Shown piece by piece: positions 1-9,800 of a DNA stretch of 44,791 bases. Numbering within the stretch: the stretch's first letter is position 1; each line of letters begins with the position of its first letter. The stretch is from a virus. The notes under the pieces were generated by a model. The model saw only the letters and a program-made list of their open reading frames with translations, was not told the origin of the DNA and ran no database searches. Made by a program: the position numbers and the translations under genes. The stretch lies in the IMG/VR virus record IMGVR_UViG_3300034272_002468, positions 1-44,791 of that record. One strand, given 5' to 3'.

Positions 1-49
1 CTGTAGTATCTACTATAGGTAAATCTTGTACAACTTTAATGACTGACAT
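1..49 (-). CDS. 5' end of a late gene, probably terminase large subunit gp17 (partial)
   Basis: An ATG at 49-47 on the minus strand is preceded by a GGAGA ribosome binding site at 60-56, and the frame stays open to the window edge. It begins MSVIKVVQDLPIVDTT. It follows the small terminase gene by 20 bp, and in T4-like phages gp16 is followed by the large terminase gp17. The assignment rests on gene order only, because no ATPase motif lies within the 16 visible residues. Confidence 0.5.
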   Translation of the reverse strand, partial: MSVIKVVQDLPIVDTT

Positions 50-69
50 TTAAATTCTCCGAATTGTTA

Positions 70-486
70 TCATTCTTCCGTATTATTTATTTTGGATTGT
101 TTTAGAAACTTTTGAAGTTCTGCGGTGCTTCCGATAAACATTGTATTGTTTACAGTAGATGGACCTTTTCTGGAAGGAGTATCTTCTTCAATGGTCTTCA
201 TTTTTTTCTGAAGATCAATTAATTTGTCAGTCATATCAGCAATATTTTTGATGCCTTGGAAAGCAACTTCATATGCTCTTGGATGATCACTATTTCTAGC
301 TACATCCATGATGCCATCAATCGCTTCCTGACCCTTTCCAATTAAATTATATAATTGTTCTCTACTATATTCATAATCTTTTTCAATATCTTTTATATCA
401 TCTTCAAGTTTTACAATTTCTGTTTCGGAAACTGTATCTTGAGGGACAATATTAAAAGCGTCATCTAATTTATCGAATGTTGACAT
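70..486 (-). CDS. 16: Terminase small subunit (gp16-like)
   Basis: This 138-aa acidic, helical protein is the expected size for a cyanophage small terminase (T4 gp16 is 164 aa). Small terminases form rings that recognise phage DNA and load it on the large terminase for headful packaging. The middle (about residues 25-100) is predicted helical and rich in Glu, Lys and Leu, consistent with the coiled-coil oligomerisation core. It lies directly downstream of gp13-gp14-gp15, as in T4, with a 2-nt gap after gp15. The assignment combines gene order and overall resemblance to cyanophage gp16; no diagnostic catalytic motif is expected. Confidence 0.8.
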   Translation of the reverse strand: MSTFDKLDDAFNIVPQDTVSETEIVKLEDDIKDIEKDYEYSREQLYNLIGKGQEAIDGIMDVARNSDHPRAYEVAFQGIKNIADMTDKLIDLQKKMKTIEEDTPSRKGPSTVNNTMFIGSTAELQKFLKQSKINNTEE

Positions 487-488
487 GA

Positions 489-1286
489 TTATTCAGTCCA
501 AAGTTCATTAAATCCAAAATCATCATCTGCTTCTACTAAAGCATCATCTAGAGTATTAATAACTCCATCGTTATTATTATCTTCTAATGCTTTTGGAGTT
601 ACACTATATGTCACATATCTGTTGGCGTTAATTGCAGTACCAATATCAACATTGACCTTTTTGATTATATCTGAAGTTGTAATTGGTCCGTAAATATATG
701 ACTTTGCAGTAAATGTTAGAGTGTAAATAATAGTTCTTCTGACAGTAAAATCTCCTTCATAATCATCTTGAATAGTTACACCATTTAGTAAAATTGGAAT
801 ATCTTTTTTCTCATCTGTCTCTGCGACCATATTGATCGTAATTGAAAAATATGGCTGAAAGAAAGGTAAAATTTGTTCTAAAATTTGAACAGCATCGTCG
901 TTATTTTTGCTGATGATAGCAAGCTCAAAATCTAAATTATATGGAACTGGCATATAATGTGAATATGATATATCAGTTTCTCCATTCTTTGGAGTTCTGC
1001 ATACCTGAGTTGGTCCTAACTTTCTTGAGGGATCATATGTGATTCCTTTTAACTCAAACGCAATTCTAGGTAGCTGAATCTGAGTAGGTCTTCGTTGATC
1101 TAAATCTGGTTCTGCTTCTACTCTTGCTAAAAATTTCTCAACAGGACCATATGCAAAAGGAACTTTAATGGATTGCTTAACAACTCCATCTTTGTCTTTT
1201 CTTCTGAGTTCTATATTATTAAATAGAGTGCCAAATCCAATAATTGTTTTACGAATTGATTCGTTATAAAAATGTGTGCCTAACAT
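489..1286 (-). CDS. 15: Tail sheath stabiliser/completion protein (gp15-like)
   Basis: The 265-aa product matches the length of T4 gp15 (272 aa), which caps the tail tube and sheath and joins the tail to the head neck. The N-terminal part (LGTHFYNESIRKTIIGFG, then IELRRKD, then a segment with PFAYGPVEKFLAR) is the conserved pattern of cyanophage gp15. Its start codon overlaps the gp14 stop by one base (TAATG), indicating translational coupling in the neck operon gp13-gp14-gp15-gp16. Confidence 0.88.
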   Translation of the reverse strand: MLGTHFYNESIRKTIIGFGTLFNNIELRRKDKDGVVKQSIKVPFAYGPVEKFLARVEAEPDLDQRRPTQIQLPRIAFELKGITYDPSRKLGPTQVCRTPKNGETDISYSHYMPVPYNLDFELAIISKNNDDAVQILEQILPFFQPYFSITINMVAETDEKKDIPILLNGVTIQDDYEGDFTVRRTIIYTLTFTAKSYIYGPITTSDIIKKVNVDIGTAINANRYVTYSVTPKALEDNNNDGVINTLDDALVEADDDFGFNELWTE

Positions 1287-2383
1287 TAAAATTCTCCCAT
1301 ATTTGAATATTCACCGAATGGATTTCTTTCGGACCAGTCGATAATTTGGTCACCTTCATCTTCAAACCATTTGTTTTCGTTGAAGTCATCATTTTCATTT
1401 TCAATAGAGCTAAAGGTACTGATTACCCACTCTGCATTACTAGTTCCTCCGATTAAAGTTTCTCCGTCTTTAAACTTTCCTACTATATCTATAAGCTCAA
1501 GCTCTTTATTAGTTACATCATATCTTATAACTTTTCCTTTGGCTCCGCTTATAGAACCTGTTACGATCTCTTCAAATTTATAGATGCCTTTTGGTGCCAA
1601 TACTGCCTGTGCAGATGCTCCATTTCCAGCACCACCGATAATTACTGCAGGAACAGAATTATATCCAGATCCAGGTTGAATAATTTTAATTCCTGTAATT
1701 ACTCCTGCAGAAACTGTAGCAGCAGCTTGAGCACCAGATGCTCCACTTACAATACCAAAAGTTACAGTAGTTCCAGATGCAGTATATCCGGTGCCTCCAT
1801 TGAGAACATTAATTTGCTTAATTCCTTCTGTAAGTTTAAATGTAATAGAATATCCTTCCTCTCTTCTAATTTTATCTATTTCTTCTACCCCAGTTTCAAA
1901 TCTTTCACTGGAATCCTCCATTACTTCACAAACTAGTTGATATGTCGCAATCTGTCCTAATTGTCGAAATGGTTTGTTGTGCTCTACAAATTTAATTTGA
2001 AATAGTTGATTTGTTAGAGGGAAATAAATTACATCACCTTCATTAGGTCTTTCGTTGGTGAGTAAATTGTTTGATGAGGAGATTAGATCTTCCCATCTTC
2101 TCTTTGAAATTATAAATGTTGCCTCTTCTGCAATACGTACTCCAAATTTAGTTAATAACGTTCCTTCCCCGGTAAATCCTTCGTAGTTAGAAACATACAT
2201 TTCTATCATGTAGTTTTCATCAAATAATGCAAGAGGATCTTCTTTGAATAATCTGTCATCATCTGAAAATTCTCTTGGCAAATAATAAACATCAAAACCA
2301 TAAATTTTCAAAGATTCTATAATTAAATCTTCATACAATCTTTGTTCTGATGATGTTCCGTGGGAAAAGTAAACGTTTTTCAT
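1286..2383 (-). CDS. 14: Neck protein gp14-like, with a Gly/Tyr repeat insertion
   Basis: The N-terminal ~170 residues match cyanophage gp14, the neck protein that completes the head after packaging (FSHGTSSEQRLYEDLIIESL, YGFDVYYLPRE, then YVSNYEGFTGEG). At 365 aa it is about 100 residues longer than T4 gp14 (256 aa). The extra length lies at about residues 190-315 and includes two G-x-G-Y motifs (GGTGYTASG and PGSGYNSVP) separated by Ala-rich beta-like sequence. The C-terminal ~40 residues, with WFEDEGDQIIDWSERNPFGE, return to gp14-like sequence. It overlaps gp13 by a TAATG junction. Confidence 0.88.
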   Translation of the reverse strand: MKNVYFSHGTSSEQRLYEDLIIESLKIYGFDVYYLPREFSDDDRLFKEDPLALFDENYMIEMYVSNYEGFTGEGTLLTKFGVRIAEEATFIISKRRWEDLISSSNNLLTNERPNEGDVIYFPLTNQLFQIKFVEHNKPFRQLGQIATYQLVCEVMEDSSERFETGVEEIDKIRREEGYSITFKLTEGIKQINVLNGGTGYTASGTTVTFGIVSGASGAQAAATVSAGVITGIKIIQPGSGYNSVPAVIIGGAGNGASAQAVLAPKGIYKFEEIVTGSISGAKGKVIRYDVTNKELELIDIVGKFKDGETLIGGTSNAEWVISTFSSIENENDDFNENKWFEDEGDQIIDWSERNPFGEYSNMGEF

Positions 2384-3204
2384 TATCCTACCATATCAAG
2401 TGGTGGCAGTTCATATGTACTTAGAAGTTCTTCATATAGCTTATCCAACTCTCCAGATGCATCATCATATAATTGACGACCATTGAAAGTTACCCCACCT
2501 GGCATCTGAATACCTTCAAATTTAGATAAATTTTGACCCCACTGCTTTTTGATAAGTGAAGTTAAATATTTTTTGACCCAAATTTCATTATAAAGTTTAT
2601 TGAACTCATTTGGATCCAATGCTCTATAACAATCAATAACAATAAAATCATCTTTAGATTGCATACCCCAATCAAGATCAATATACAATCTATTTTGAAC
2701 TTTATTATAACGAATATCTTTGTTGCCTTCTAACATAAAATCTAGTGTTTCTAGATAAGTCAGCACCATATAATAATTCATAATATCATATGAATAGAAA
2801 TTATAAAAGTCATTTAGAAAGAACTGATATCTAAAACCAAACATGTTATTAACAAAAGCATTTGATACTTTAAAAATGCCTTGCACTGCAATAACGTGAT
2901 CTGGAACTGTTAGATATCCTCTTCCTTCTTCAAAACTTAAAGTCCTGGATGAATCAGAATCATTGGTGTCAGTTTTAGTAGTAGTAAAATTTCTTTTCTT
3001 TCCATTATCAAGATCTTCTTGGGTAAGTTTGTACTTCAAGTACATCCTTTCCATGCCATTATAGGCTCTCTCATTAAAAATTTGAATTGTGTCGTCGATG
3101 AGATCTTCTATTTGATCGTCATCAACATTAATTTCAATCACTGGTTTTCCAAGTCTACGAAGACAATATTCTTTTAATTGTACTCTACTACTTGGTTTTG
3201 TCAT
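2383..3204 (-). CDS. 13: Neck protein gp13-like
   Basis: The 273-aa product is a recognisable cyanophage gp13, which with gp14 forms the head-tail neck after DNA packaging. Characteristic parts are the N-terminal LKEYCLRRLGKPVIEINVDD, the region around residues 40-60 with YNGMERMYLKYKL, and the C-terminal motif of LTSLIKKQWGQNLSKFEGI followed by MPGGVTFNG. T4 gp13 is 309 aa. The gene overlaps the preceding 71-aa gene and gp14 by one base each (TAATG at both ends), so the four neck genes form one coupled unit. Confidence 0.9.
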   Translation of the reverse strand: MTKPSSRVQLKEYCLRRLGKPVIEINVDDDQIEDLIDDTIQIFNERAYNGMERMYLKYKLTQEDLDNGKKRNFTTTKTDTNDSDSSRTLSFEEGRGYLTVPDHVIAVQGIFKVSNAFVNNMFGFRYQFFLNDFYNFYSYDIMNYYMVLTYLETLDFMLEGNKDIRYNKVQNRLYIDLDWGMQSKDDFIVIDCYRALDPNEFNKLYNEIWVKKYLTSLIKKQWGQNLSKFEGIQMPGGVTFNGRQLYDDASGELDKLYEELLSTYELPPLDMVG

Positions 3205-3419
3205 TATACTGACCTTCTAGATTTTGTAAGTTCTTTTGTTGGAGTTTCAGATTTGTCATCAAAAGAACCCCCATCTGAAACTAAAGGTTGCTTTTGGGTA
3301 GCAGTTATCATATTATTAAGATAAATCACTTTAGCTTCAAGCATTATGTTTTGGGATGTCAATTCATTTATCTTTTTTTGCATTACTGCTAATAAATTAT
3401 TTACTTCATCTGAGTTCAT
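3204..3419 (-). CDS. Small coiled-coil protein of the neck operon, unknown function
   Basis: The 71-aa product has a leucine/isoleucine heptad-like pattern over residues 6-42 and a polar, charged tail, suggesting a short coiled coil. It is the first gene after the late promoter at 3440-3447 and overlaps gp13, so it is expressed with the neck proteins and may be a minor virion component or assembly factor. I do not recognise a characterised family. Confidence 0.75.
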   Translation of the reverse strand: MNSDEVNNLLAVMQKKINELTSQNIMLEAKVIYLNNMITATQKQPLVSDGGSFDDKSETPTKELTKSRRSV

Positions 3420-3439
3420 AATTACCTCATAGTTTTAGT

Positions 3440-3447
3440 TATTTATC
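3440..3447 (-). promoter_or_regulatory. Late promoter, GATAAATA
   Basis: The minus-strand octamer GATAAATA differs from the T4 late consensus TATAAATA only at the first base. It lies 20 bp upstream of the 71-aa gene start and overlaps the TGA stop of the 806-aa gene (TGATAAATA). It probably drives the neck operon. Confidence 0.7.
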
Positions 3448-5866
3448 AATAGGTTCCACCATCAAGAGTTGTAGTCCAAACTGGAACACCAGAACCATTT
3501 ACAGTTAAAATTTGATTTGATGTTGTTTCATCAGAAGTTCCTGCAGCAACTGTTCTTGTTAATCTCTTGTATTGATCAAAGAAAGCAACACCATTTAATA
3601 CCCCATCATCAAGTTTTACTGTTTTGAAATATGCACTACCTCTAGTTCCATTGAATACATTTCCAGAATTTGTGGCATCTGGAATGTATGTAAAATAATA
3701 TGTTGTTACATCTTCAGAGATTCCAGACTCATCATAACCGAAGAAACCAGTTTTTAAGCTGCCATTGTAGTATCTGTATTCGATACCACGATCCATATTA
3801 TCGTCTGCACCTTGAGTAAATGTTAAAGTGACTCCAGCTGCAATTCCCCCAGTTAATGCTGCACTAATGGTTATTTGATTTGAAGTATTAACTACAATTG
3901 TAGTGTTTGCAGGAATGTTGGCATCACCAGTAATAATATCTCCATTATTTAATCCTGTAGTATTATCAAGGATTAAAGTTGTTGCTCCATTTGAAGCAGA
4001 AGATGTTAAAACTTTCTCGCTAATCGCATCTCCAAGAGTAAAAATTGGATCATTTACAGTCATTACGGTAGAATTTACCGTAGTTGTAGTACCAGTTACC
4101 TTAAAGTTACCTCTAACAATGACATCACCGCCAGCATCTCCGCCAGCAGGATAAGGATCAAGAGTAATTGTTTGACCACTTACATCTCCATAAATTGTAG
4201 ATCCATTAATTTTTAGATCTCCAAAATCAGTTGTGGTAGCAGCAGTACCAAAATTAATAGTAGTGGCGTTACCAAAGGCATTTACAGTAGTTGCATTGCT
4301 ATTTAATAAATTAAATGTAGAAGTGGAACAATTTAAAGCTCCACCATCAATAGATATAGTTCCATCAACATCTAAATTATTATTGATATTAGTAGTACCT
4401 GTAGCAGCACCAATTTCAACCGCAGTGGCGGCACCAGCAAAATTTACAGTAGTTGCATTGGCATTTAATAAATTAAATGTGGATTGATTTGTTGTGAAAT
4501 TTCCGCCATCAACATTTAAATTATTATCAATATCAATATTTGCAACTCCAAAAGTAACTAATTCAGTAGAGTTGGTTGTGTCAATTTTAATATAATTATT
4601 AGAACCTTCCGCTAGCAAAAATGCACTTGCTGTATTATCTTCAACCGAAATATTTACTTTAGCAATTGAATTTCCAATTTCAATTAATTCTGAACCATTT
4701 ATGGTTGTAATATTTAAATAGTTTACTAATCCTTCTGTAATTGAAAATGCATTGGAAGCATTATTTAATATATTATTCTTAATAGATGCAATATTATTTC
4801 CTAAAATTAATGATTCCGAAGAATTAGTAGTATTAATTTTAATGTATTCATTAGTACTTTCTTTAACTACAAAAGCAGAAGCAACATTATCTTTAACAAT
4901 ATTATCAATCGCTGAAATATTATTACCTATACTTACTTTTTCAACCGAATTAGATGTTGTGACATCAATGTATACATTAGCATTTTGTTTTAATTGAAAC
5001 GCCCCTAAAGAATTATCTAAAACTTCAACGGAAGTTTTAGCTAAAGTATTTCCAATAGAAATTAATTCAGATGAATTTGTAGTGTTTATTTTTAAATATG
5101 AGTCTATACCTTGTTTAATATCAAGGGATCCTTCAATATTATCTCTTAAATTAAAATTGGTAGCAGAGTCTGTAAAATTTACATCTCCACCCTGAACCGT
5201 TAAATCGCCACTGACTGTTAAATTAGTAGGTGTTCCTGCCAGACCTACATTAAACGATCCAGCAACATAAAGATCTCCTCCAATTCCAACACCACCAGAA
5301 ACAACTAATGCACCACTAGAAACTCCTGATGAAACAGTAGTATCAGAAATAGAGACTGCAACACCACTTGTAAAATTCCAATCTGCCCCAGTAACTTCTA
5401 GTCTATCATTAGTAGCTTCATTATATCTAATTTTGGTGTCCTTACTTGTACCAAAAGTTAAATATGTATCATCTGGAATTTGTATTTCTCCAACTCCATT
5501 TGGATCTAATACAATATCCCCATCTGTATTTGTAGATGAAATAGTGTTACCATCTAATCCAAGATTATCTACATAAAATTCATTGACTTTTTTCGCAGAA
5601 TCTACTAATACCGCAGAGTTAGCAGTTAATGTTCCATGCCCATGATCGAGCATATCAGTAAAATATTTACCACCAATAACTTCAATATTAGCAGCAATAC
5701 CTCCAGTTTCAGTACCTGTACCAAGGTACATTTTACCATAGGATGTTACTGTGGCACTTTGGGCATCAATATAATTACCAGTACCCCAAGAATAACCTAA
5801 CTCACCTTGACCGAGATTTGGTTGTCCAATTCCAGAAGATCTTTTAATTTTAATAATAGTTGCCAT
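3446..5866 (-). CDS. Fibre-like virion protein with internal repeats
   Basis: The 806-aa product resembles cyanophage fibre-type virion proteins. The N-terminus (MATIIKIKRSSG, then LGQGELGYSWGTGNYI) is the conserved anchor seen in such proteins, followed by DILDPNGVGEI-like and KIRYNEATNDRLEVTG-like beta segments. About residues 240-445 carry five imperfect repeats of about 41 aa, each with a core like NEYIKINTTNSSE and GNNIA. A second pair of repeats with STFNLLN and NATTVN follows near residues 455-545. The C-terminus has LTVNGSGVPVWTTTLDGGTY. The SD AGGGAC precedes the start. Host contact is an inference from the repeat-rich beta architecture. Confidence 0.75.
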   Translation of the reverse strand: MATIIKIKRSSGIGQPNLGQGELGYSWGTGNYIDAQSATVTSYGKMYLGTGTETGGIAANIEVIGGKYFTDMLDHGHGTLTANSAVLVDSAKKVNEFYVDNLGLDGNTISSTNTDGDIVLDPNGVGEIQIPDDTYLTFGTSKDTKIRYNEATNDRLEVTGADWNFTSGVAVSISDTTVSSGVSSGALVVSGGVGIGGDLYVAGSFNVGLAGTPTNLTVSGDLTVQGGDVNFTDSATNFNLRDNIEGSLDIKQGIDSYLKINTTNSSELISIGNTLAKTSVEVLDNSLGAFQLKQNANVYIDVTTSNSVEKVSIGNNISAIDNIVKDNVASAFVVKESTNEYIKINTTNSSESLILGNNIASIKNNILNNASNAFSITEGLVNYLNITTINGSELIEIGNSIAKVNISVEDNTASAFLLAEGSNNYIKIDTTNSTELVTFGVANIDIDNNLNVDGGNFTTNQSTFNLLNANATTVNFAGAATAVEIGAATGTTNINNNLDVDGTISIDGGALNCSTSTFNLLNSNATTVNAFGNATTINFGTAATTTDFGDLKINGSTIYGDVSGQTITLDPYPAGGDAGGDVIVRGNFKVTGTTTTVNSTVMTVNDPIFTLGDAISEKVLTSSASNGATTLILDNTTGLNNGDIITGDANIPANTTIVVNTSNQITISAALTGGIAAGVTLTFTQGADDNMDRGIEYRYYNGSLKTGFFGYDESGISEDVTTYYFTYIPDATNSGNVFNGTRGSAYFKTVKLDDGVLNGVAFFDQYKRLTRTVAAGTSDETTSNQILTVNGSGVPVWTTTLDGGTY

Positions 5867-5885
5867 TTTTTGTGTCCCTGATGGT

Positions 5886-6125
5886 TTAATAGTTACCGCA
5901 ATTAATAGTCAGACCATTTCTTTCTATAATATTAGAAGCAACCCAAGCATCAAGATTAGCATCATATTGCAAAAGGGCTCCATGTTGAGCATTTAGTACA
6001 TCTACATCACGCAATGAAGAAATTTTTTGTGCTGCATTTGCAGCAATAGTTATTACTTGTGGTTGGTTAGATACTGTAGCAGATATCTTAGGAGAAGGTG
6101 AAGTATTTACTGTAATATTAGTCAT
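5886..6125 (-). CDS. Small virion-associated protein, unknown function
   Basis: The 79-aa product is rich in Ser, Thr, Asn and Val, with a C-terminal segment LRDVDVLNAQHGALLQYD followed by LDAWVASN. This resembles the short 'D-V-D ... G-x-L-x-Y-D ... W-V' segment common in phage fibre and tail proteins. It overlaps the upstream 111-aa gene by ATGA (6122-6125) and lies 19 bp from the fibre-like gene, so it is probably a structural or fibre-accessory protein. Confidence 0.7.
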   Translation of the reverse strand: MTNITVNTSPSPKISATVSNQPQVITIAANAAQKISSLRDVDVLNAQHGALLQYDANLDAWVASNIIERNGLTINCGNY

Positions 6126-6457
6126 TTTGTTACTCCTGGATTAATAGTAACAATTCCCTCTATTACTCTAGTTTTTTTACCAAAAGAATCGGTAAGAACT
6201 ACATCATATAAGTATCTTCCTTGTTCTAAAGAAGAAGTTTGCGAAAAACCCAAATCAAGTATAACAATTCCAGTGGCTCTATTAGGCGAAAAAGTTACTG
6301 TAAAATCTGTTGATGTGCTACTATAATAAGATTTTCTTATTTTAGCCAATCCTGTATAACCGGTCAAATTCCATGGCTGATTGTTATCATCATAGATGGT
6401 AATTTTAGCGTTGAAATCAGAACCTTGGTCAACATATAAGTTTTTTACAGCTGCCAT
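6122..6457 (-). CDS. Small beta-rich virion protein, unknown function
   Basis: The 111-aa product looks like one beta-sandwich domain: GSDFNAKITIYDDNNQPWNL, then LTGYTGLAKIRKS, then GRYLYDVVLTDSFGKKTRV. The pattern of an initial 'G-x-D-F' strand and a final 'G-x-Y-x-Y-D-V' strand is common in small cyanophage virion proteins that sit beside fibres. It heads the operon that runs through the 79-aa and 806-aa genes, behind the late octamers at 6465-6497. Confidence 0.72.
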   Translation of the reverse strand: MAAVKNLYVDQGSDFNAKITIYDDNNQPWNLTGYTGLAKIRKSYYSSTSTDFTVTFSPNRATGIVILDLGFSQTSSLEQGRYLYDVVLTDSFGKKTRVIEGIVTINPGVTK

Positions 6458-6464
6458 TTAAAAA

Positions 6465-6497
6465 TATTTATATAGAGAGATCTCCCTAATATTTATA
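6465..6497 (-). promoter_or_regulatory. Two late promoter octamers TATAAATA
   Basis: Perfect minus-strand TATAAATA octamers lie at 6497-6490 and 6472-6465. The upstream copy is the better placed for the gene starting at 6457, giving a leader of roughly 25 nt. The downstream copy would start transcription almost at the ATG. Having two exact copies 25 bp apart is unusual in this window. Confidence 0.75.
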
Positions 6498-6516
6498 AGC
6501 AGATCTATTCTTGAAA

Positions 6517-6675
6517 TTATTTTTTTATTAATAAGTTCATAACTACCTGTTGTTGGATATGATATAATTTTGCAAATTCTTTTGCAATGTGCTTGGCACC
6601 CTCTTCGTTCAACGTATCTATATCATTATAAATTTTTTGAAGAGTAAATTGTTTATTAAGTGGTAGATCGTTCAT
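6517..6675 (-). CDS. Small helical protein, unknown function
   Basis: A 52-aa frame starts at the ATG 6675-6673 and ends at TAA 6519-6517. It begins MNDLPLNKQFTLQKIYND and ends QVVMNLLIKK. It overlaps the end of the 77-aa gene by 20 bp and follows the same orientation, so it fits the compact late operon. The content is predicted helical. No family recognised. Confidence 0.6.
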   Translation of the reverse strand: MNDLPLNKQFTLQKIYNDIDTLNEEGAKHIAKEFAKLYHIQQQVVMNLLIKK

Positions 6676-6889
6676 TTAATTTTAACAGCAAAGTTTTAAT
6701 TTCAGTTAGCTCAGATTTTAGATCTTGTAGCTCATTCTCAATTTTATCAATTTTCTGAGATTTATTCTGTCTCATTTGATAACTTTTCATATATGATTCA
6801 TACTCATATGTATTACTATTAACGATGGCACCACTATCAGAATCTCGATATAACCCTGGGTGCCCATCAACCATTACCTTTTTCATCAT
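6656..6889 (-). CDS. Small coiled-coil protein, unknown function
   Basis: The 77-aa product begins MMKKVMVDGHPGLYRDSDSG, a start I associate with a conserved short cyanophage structural-region protein. Residues 40-72 form a clear heptad pattern of Ile/Leu with Lys/Glu, indicating a coiled coil. Its start overlaps the stop of the 2091-aa gene by ATGA, so it is translationally coupled to a virion gene. Function unknown. Confidence 0.75.
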   Translation of the reverse strand: MMKKVMVDGHPGLYRDSDSGAIVNSNTYEYESYMKSYQMRQNKSQKIDKIENELQDLKSELTEIKTLLLKLNERSTT

Positions 6890-9800
6890 ACTGCTAATGC
6901 AATTGCTCTGAAGTTTCTAATTTTTGGAACATTAGTTTGATCTGCACTAATCATACATACCTTAATTGAGTATTCTTTAAACTCCGGTAAATTCTTTACT
7001 TCAAACTCAAATGCTCTGTAGTCAGATGAATTCACTGAAGTTGGATATGAAATTGGAGGCAATTCAATATAATTCATATCATCAAATGAGCCTAGGTTTC
7101 CATCACCATTTATTTTAACAAATACCTTAATCTCAGAATAGTCTCCATTCAAACCTTGTTTTCTAATACCATCTAAAAGAACTTTAATTGCAGTCGAAGT
7201 ATTTTGTAAGGTAACTTTTTTAGTAATATATGATGAATATTTACCAGAATTTGGAGTCAATTCTGCAGAAATATCTACAACATCATTAAGAATTTTTTTG
7301 CTAATTCTATTGCATACAGTAATTGCTGATGACCCAATTACATCTACTACAGGACTGATGTTATCAATTTCAGTAGACATTCTCAAATTAAATATTAGTG
7401 ATGATGGATTAGATGGGAAATAAATTGAATTATTTGCAGATGAAACAACCAATCTAGGTGTAGTCATTTCGCAATACTGCTTATTTTCTACAGATTCTTC
7501 ATTAATTTGAGAGAATGAGGATTGTGCAGCATAAATGCTATTTCCAGTAACACTTGTAAATGTAAATGATAAATCTGTTGAAGGAAGCACCAGAGTATTA
7601 ATATTTGGATATAATTCCTCATATTGAATATTTCTAGATGCAATTATAGAATTTCCCCCAGCAATAATAGTGGAATTTGCATTAGTGGTTGCTGCAATTT
7701 TATATCTATCCAAATCAACCACTTGAGTGATTTGATGTACTTTATTAATTTGTGTTAATGGAATTCCATTAATTGAATAGCATTTTACACTAGAACCAAT
7801 TGCATGTGTTGCTGCTACACTGCCAGAAACTCCTCTTTCAGAGATAGTAAGTGTATTTCCAGAAATACCAGTGTATTTAATAATTTCATTATTGATTAAT
7901 ACAAATCCAGGATTTGTTGGAGATACTGGAAGTTTATTGATAGTTCCCCAAGTAGTAGCACTTGCATTGCCAACAGTAATATTTCCAGTTTGTGATGCGG
8001 TAGTGATTGCAGTATTTAAACTAGTATCTGGAGCATCTGACATAACAGAAGATAGTTTAACATAATTTTGTATACTGTTCATGCAATGATTTGGATGATA
8101 TACTTCAATAGTTGCAGAGTTATCTGTGAATGATAGAGAGTCTGGATTTAATACTGCATCTGGAACAGGATCGTTATTTAACTTGCAGTTATATGTAGTA
8201 TTTGTAATAAATTTAGCTCTATTTAATACAAATTTAACATCTTCAAATTGATCTGGTGACCAAGTTGACATATTCTGAGATTTAAATAATGAACCAGAGT
8301 ATGGTTGTTTATCAATAATAAATGAAGTTAATACATCATTTTCAGTAAGTCTAGATATCCACATTTTATATTGTTTAGAATTACTTCTAACTATAAATGC
8401 ATAATATGTGTCTTGATTTAAATATACCAATGATGGGAAAGTAAATCTGGTTGCTACAGAAGCATTATTAGAAACATTTACATTAGATGCATCTACGACA
8501 GCAACTCCATATGGAACTACAGTATTTGTGAGTGTTCCATTCTCCATAGTTCTAATTTCTACAGAGACTGGTACTGAAGGATCTTTGGTTTGGAAGTATA
8601 GATCAATTGAAGATATAAACACTCCGCCAGTAGAATCTACAAAGAATGACTGTGCTACTGGGTCTCCTCCCCCTGCAGGTGGTGGTGGTGGTGGATCTGG
8701 AATGAAGACTGTTCTAGTTCCTCTGATGGGTGTAGACGTGATTTGTGGGGTTTGTAATGAAACTACATTGCTGGTTAAGCTAACTCTTGCACCTAAAGTA
8801 TCATATACTGTTTCTGCATTTGACTGAGAAATTCCATAAATTGAAGTTCCAGTAATTTCATCACATAACTTAAACACAGATGTGCCAGTCTGGTATGTTT
8901 GTGGAGGAATAATCAAGAAGGCGTTCAATACTCCAAATGAATCTGTTTTTACTCTAGGTGATGTAAGAGTAAGTGTTCCAATTGCACCTGAGGAATTTCC
9001 AGATATAACAAAAGTCGAACCCAATATAACTGGATTTATATTACTTCCATCAATAGTTAAAATATTGTCAATACTTAAATATGTGGAAGTTGAAGAATAT
9101 GAACCTAAATCATCAGCAATTACTGTTGCAGTAATTACATTAGCTCCTTGGACAGTGCTAGCTAATGTTGGACGTAAAGTTACAGTTTCACCAATTACAA
9201 AAGTTCCAGTCCTATTGGTCATTCCAGTGATATTTTTAGGGAATATCATTGAATCATTCAGTGCATCATCAACAAAGAAGTGGAATAATGTATTGGGCTT
9301 TAACTTAGATGCAACTACATTAACAATTCGGGATCTAACAAACTCTTCTGTGCCAATACTATTAATACTATCCCCAACTTGAATTTCTTGAGTTAATGTT
9401 GAGAATGTATTATCAACTCCAGTTCTCTGTTGGAAGACATTAGTGCCGCCACCTGTCCTAGCAGACCCAGTAGAATTCCATGCACCCCATTGTTCACCTG
9501 AAGCACCACTATTGTCAAATAGGAATCTAATTGGTTCTGATAAATCTATCTGTTGAGTCTCTCTTTGAGTTCTAATTGTATCGAACCAGACATCTTTATT
9601 TGGACTTAATACTAATTCACCATTCCATGCAATAACCTCAAATGGCTGTAAATTTTCTACTCTACTTGCATAAATTTGGCTAATATATGCAACCTCATCA
9701 TATGGTAAAGTAACTAAAGAGCCAGTTTTAGTTGTGGTTGAGTTTGCAGAATCATAATTTAAATTTACATTGTTTACATATGGGTATGGCCTTACTAATG

